Assembly (NCBI RefSeq): GCF_900105195.1
Contig: NZ_FNRX01000002.1
Coordinates: 2,170,001 to 2,234,000 of the forward strand
Length of the DNA: 64,000 bases
Direction of reading: 5' to 3'
From: Rhodococcus pyridinivorans
GTDB taxonomy: Bacteria; Actinomycetota; Actinomycetes; Mycobacteriales; Mycobacteriaceae
A model generated the notes under the pieces. That model had not been told where the DNA came from. It did no database searches and saw only the letters and a program-made list of their open reading frames with translations. Shown here piece after piece: positions 63,709 to 64,000 of the stretch (its first letter is position 1; every line of letters starts with the position of its first letter). The translations under genes were made by a program, and so were the position numbers.

Positions 63709-64000
63709 GCCCCGAGCCGATCCGAGCAGGTGGACGCTCCACCGCGCGCATCGACGGACCGGCGAAGGTCGCCGGGACGGCACCGTACGCCTACGAGCAC
63801 CCGGTCGACGATCCCGCCTACCTCGTACCGCTCACCTCCACCATCGCCCGTGGACGCGTCGACCGCATCGACACCGCCGCCGCAGAAGCGGTGCCCGGGG
63901 TGCTGAAGGTCCTCACTCCCTGGAACGCCCCACGTCTCACCGAAGAGGCCGAGGACGAGTACTCCGTCCTGCAGACACCCGACGTGCTGTACCGGGGTCA
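63705..64000 (+). CDS. Molybdopterin-binding large subunit (PaoC/xanthine dehydrogenase family), 3' partial
   Basis: ATG 63705 overlaps the FAD-subunit stop. The 98 visible codons (RIDGPAKVAGTAPYAYEHPV, then TSTIARGRVDRIDTAAAEAV and VPGVLKVLT) are the N-terminus of the molybdenum subunit. The active site lies beyond the window. With the moa/moe genes 7-10 kb away, the cofactor supply is local. Confidence 0.92.
   Translation, partial: MSPEPIRAGGRSTARIDGPAKVAGTAPYAYEHPVDDPAYLVPLTSTIARGRVDRIDTAAAEAVPGVLKVLTPWNAPRLTEEAEDEYSVLQTPDVLYRG

Overview
The window is high-GC (roughly two-thirds G+C) actinobacterial chromosome, most likely a Rhodococcus or close relative in Mycobacteriales. The evidence is gene order and gene content: K+ channel - nudC - mycoredoxin - uvrD2 - whiB7 - ABC1 kinase - E1-like protein - zincin-like protein - PDZ/Lon protease - UPF0182 follows the order I recall for the M. 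tuberculosis Rv3200c-Rv3193c neighbourhood. The prfB-mscS-ftsE-ftsX-smpB-ssrA block, a mycothiol-dependent dehydrogenase, a mycoredoxin and an Rpf also fit.

Layout. 1-14.2 kb: the Rv3200c-Rv3193c-like block, with a long attenuated leader before whiB7. 14.3-20.7 kb: a resuscitation-promoting factor behind a structured leader, initiator tRNA-Met, an acyl-CoA synthetase, two acyl-CoA dehydrogenases under a palindromic operator, and a broken MerR regulator. 20.8-28 kb: hisN, prfB, mscS, ftsEX, smpB, an EamA transporter and tmRNA. 28-32.6 kb: phosphoglucomutase, an MFS permease and a MauE/DsbA-type pair.

32.7-41.2 kb is an accessory zone. It starts at a duplicated tRNA-Ala(GGC) and holds decayed pieces of IS256-, IS1634- and ISL3-type elements, one intact IS110-family element, a lower-GC stretch with frameshifted orphan genes, a GlxA-type regulator facing a monooxygenase, and a TetR / 3-hydroxyacyl-CoA dehydrogenase / broken oleate hydratase cluster.

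41.3-52.8 kb: a siderophore-interacting-protein/methyltransferase fusion behind a possible iron box, an unusual AMP-binding enzyme, an ATPase-LuxR fusion regulator, a cutinase-like secreted hydrolase, mycothiol-dependent formaldehyde dehydrogenase with its MBL-fold partner, a CobW GTPase and a DEAD-box helicase. 53-57 kb: molybdenum cofactor genes (moaE, moaC-moaB fusion, moeA, moaA, moaD). 57-64 kb: nadE, a fructosamine-kinase-like gene with a nucleosidase, META lipoproteins, a TetR/FMN-reductase pair and the start of a three-subunit molybdo-flavoenzyme operon that would use that cofactor.

A recurring regulatory theme is leaderless genes: at least a dozen starts have a TANNNT box 6-8 nt upstream and no Shine-Dalgarno sequence. 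I re-chose several start codons on this basis.
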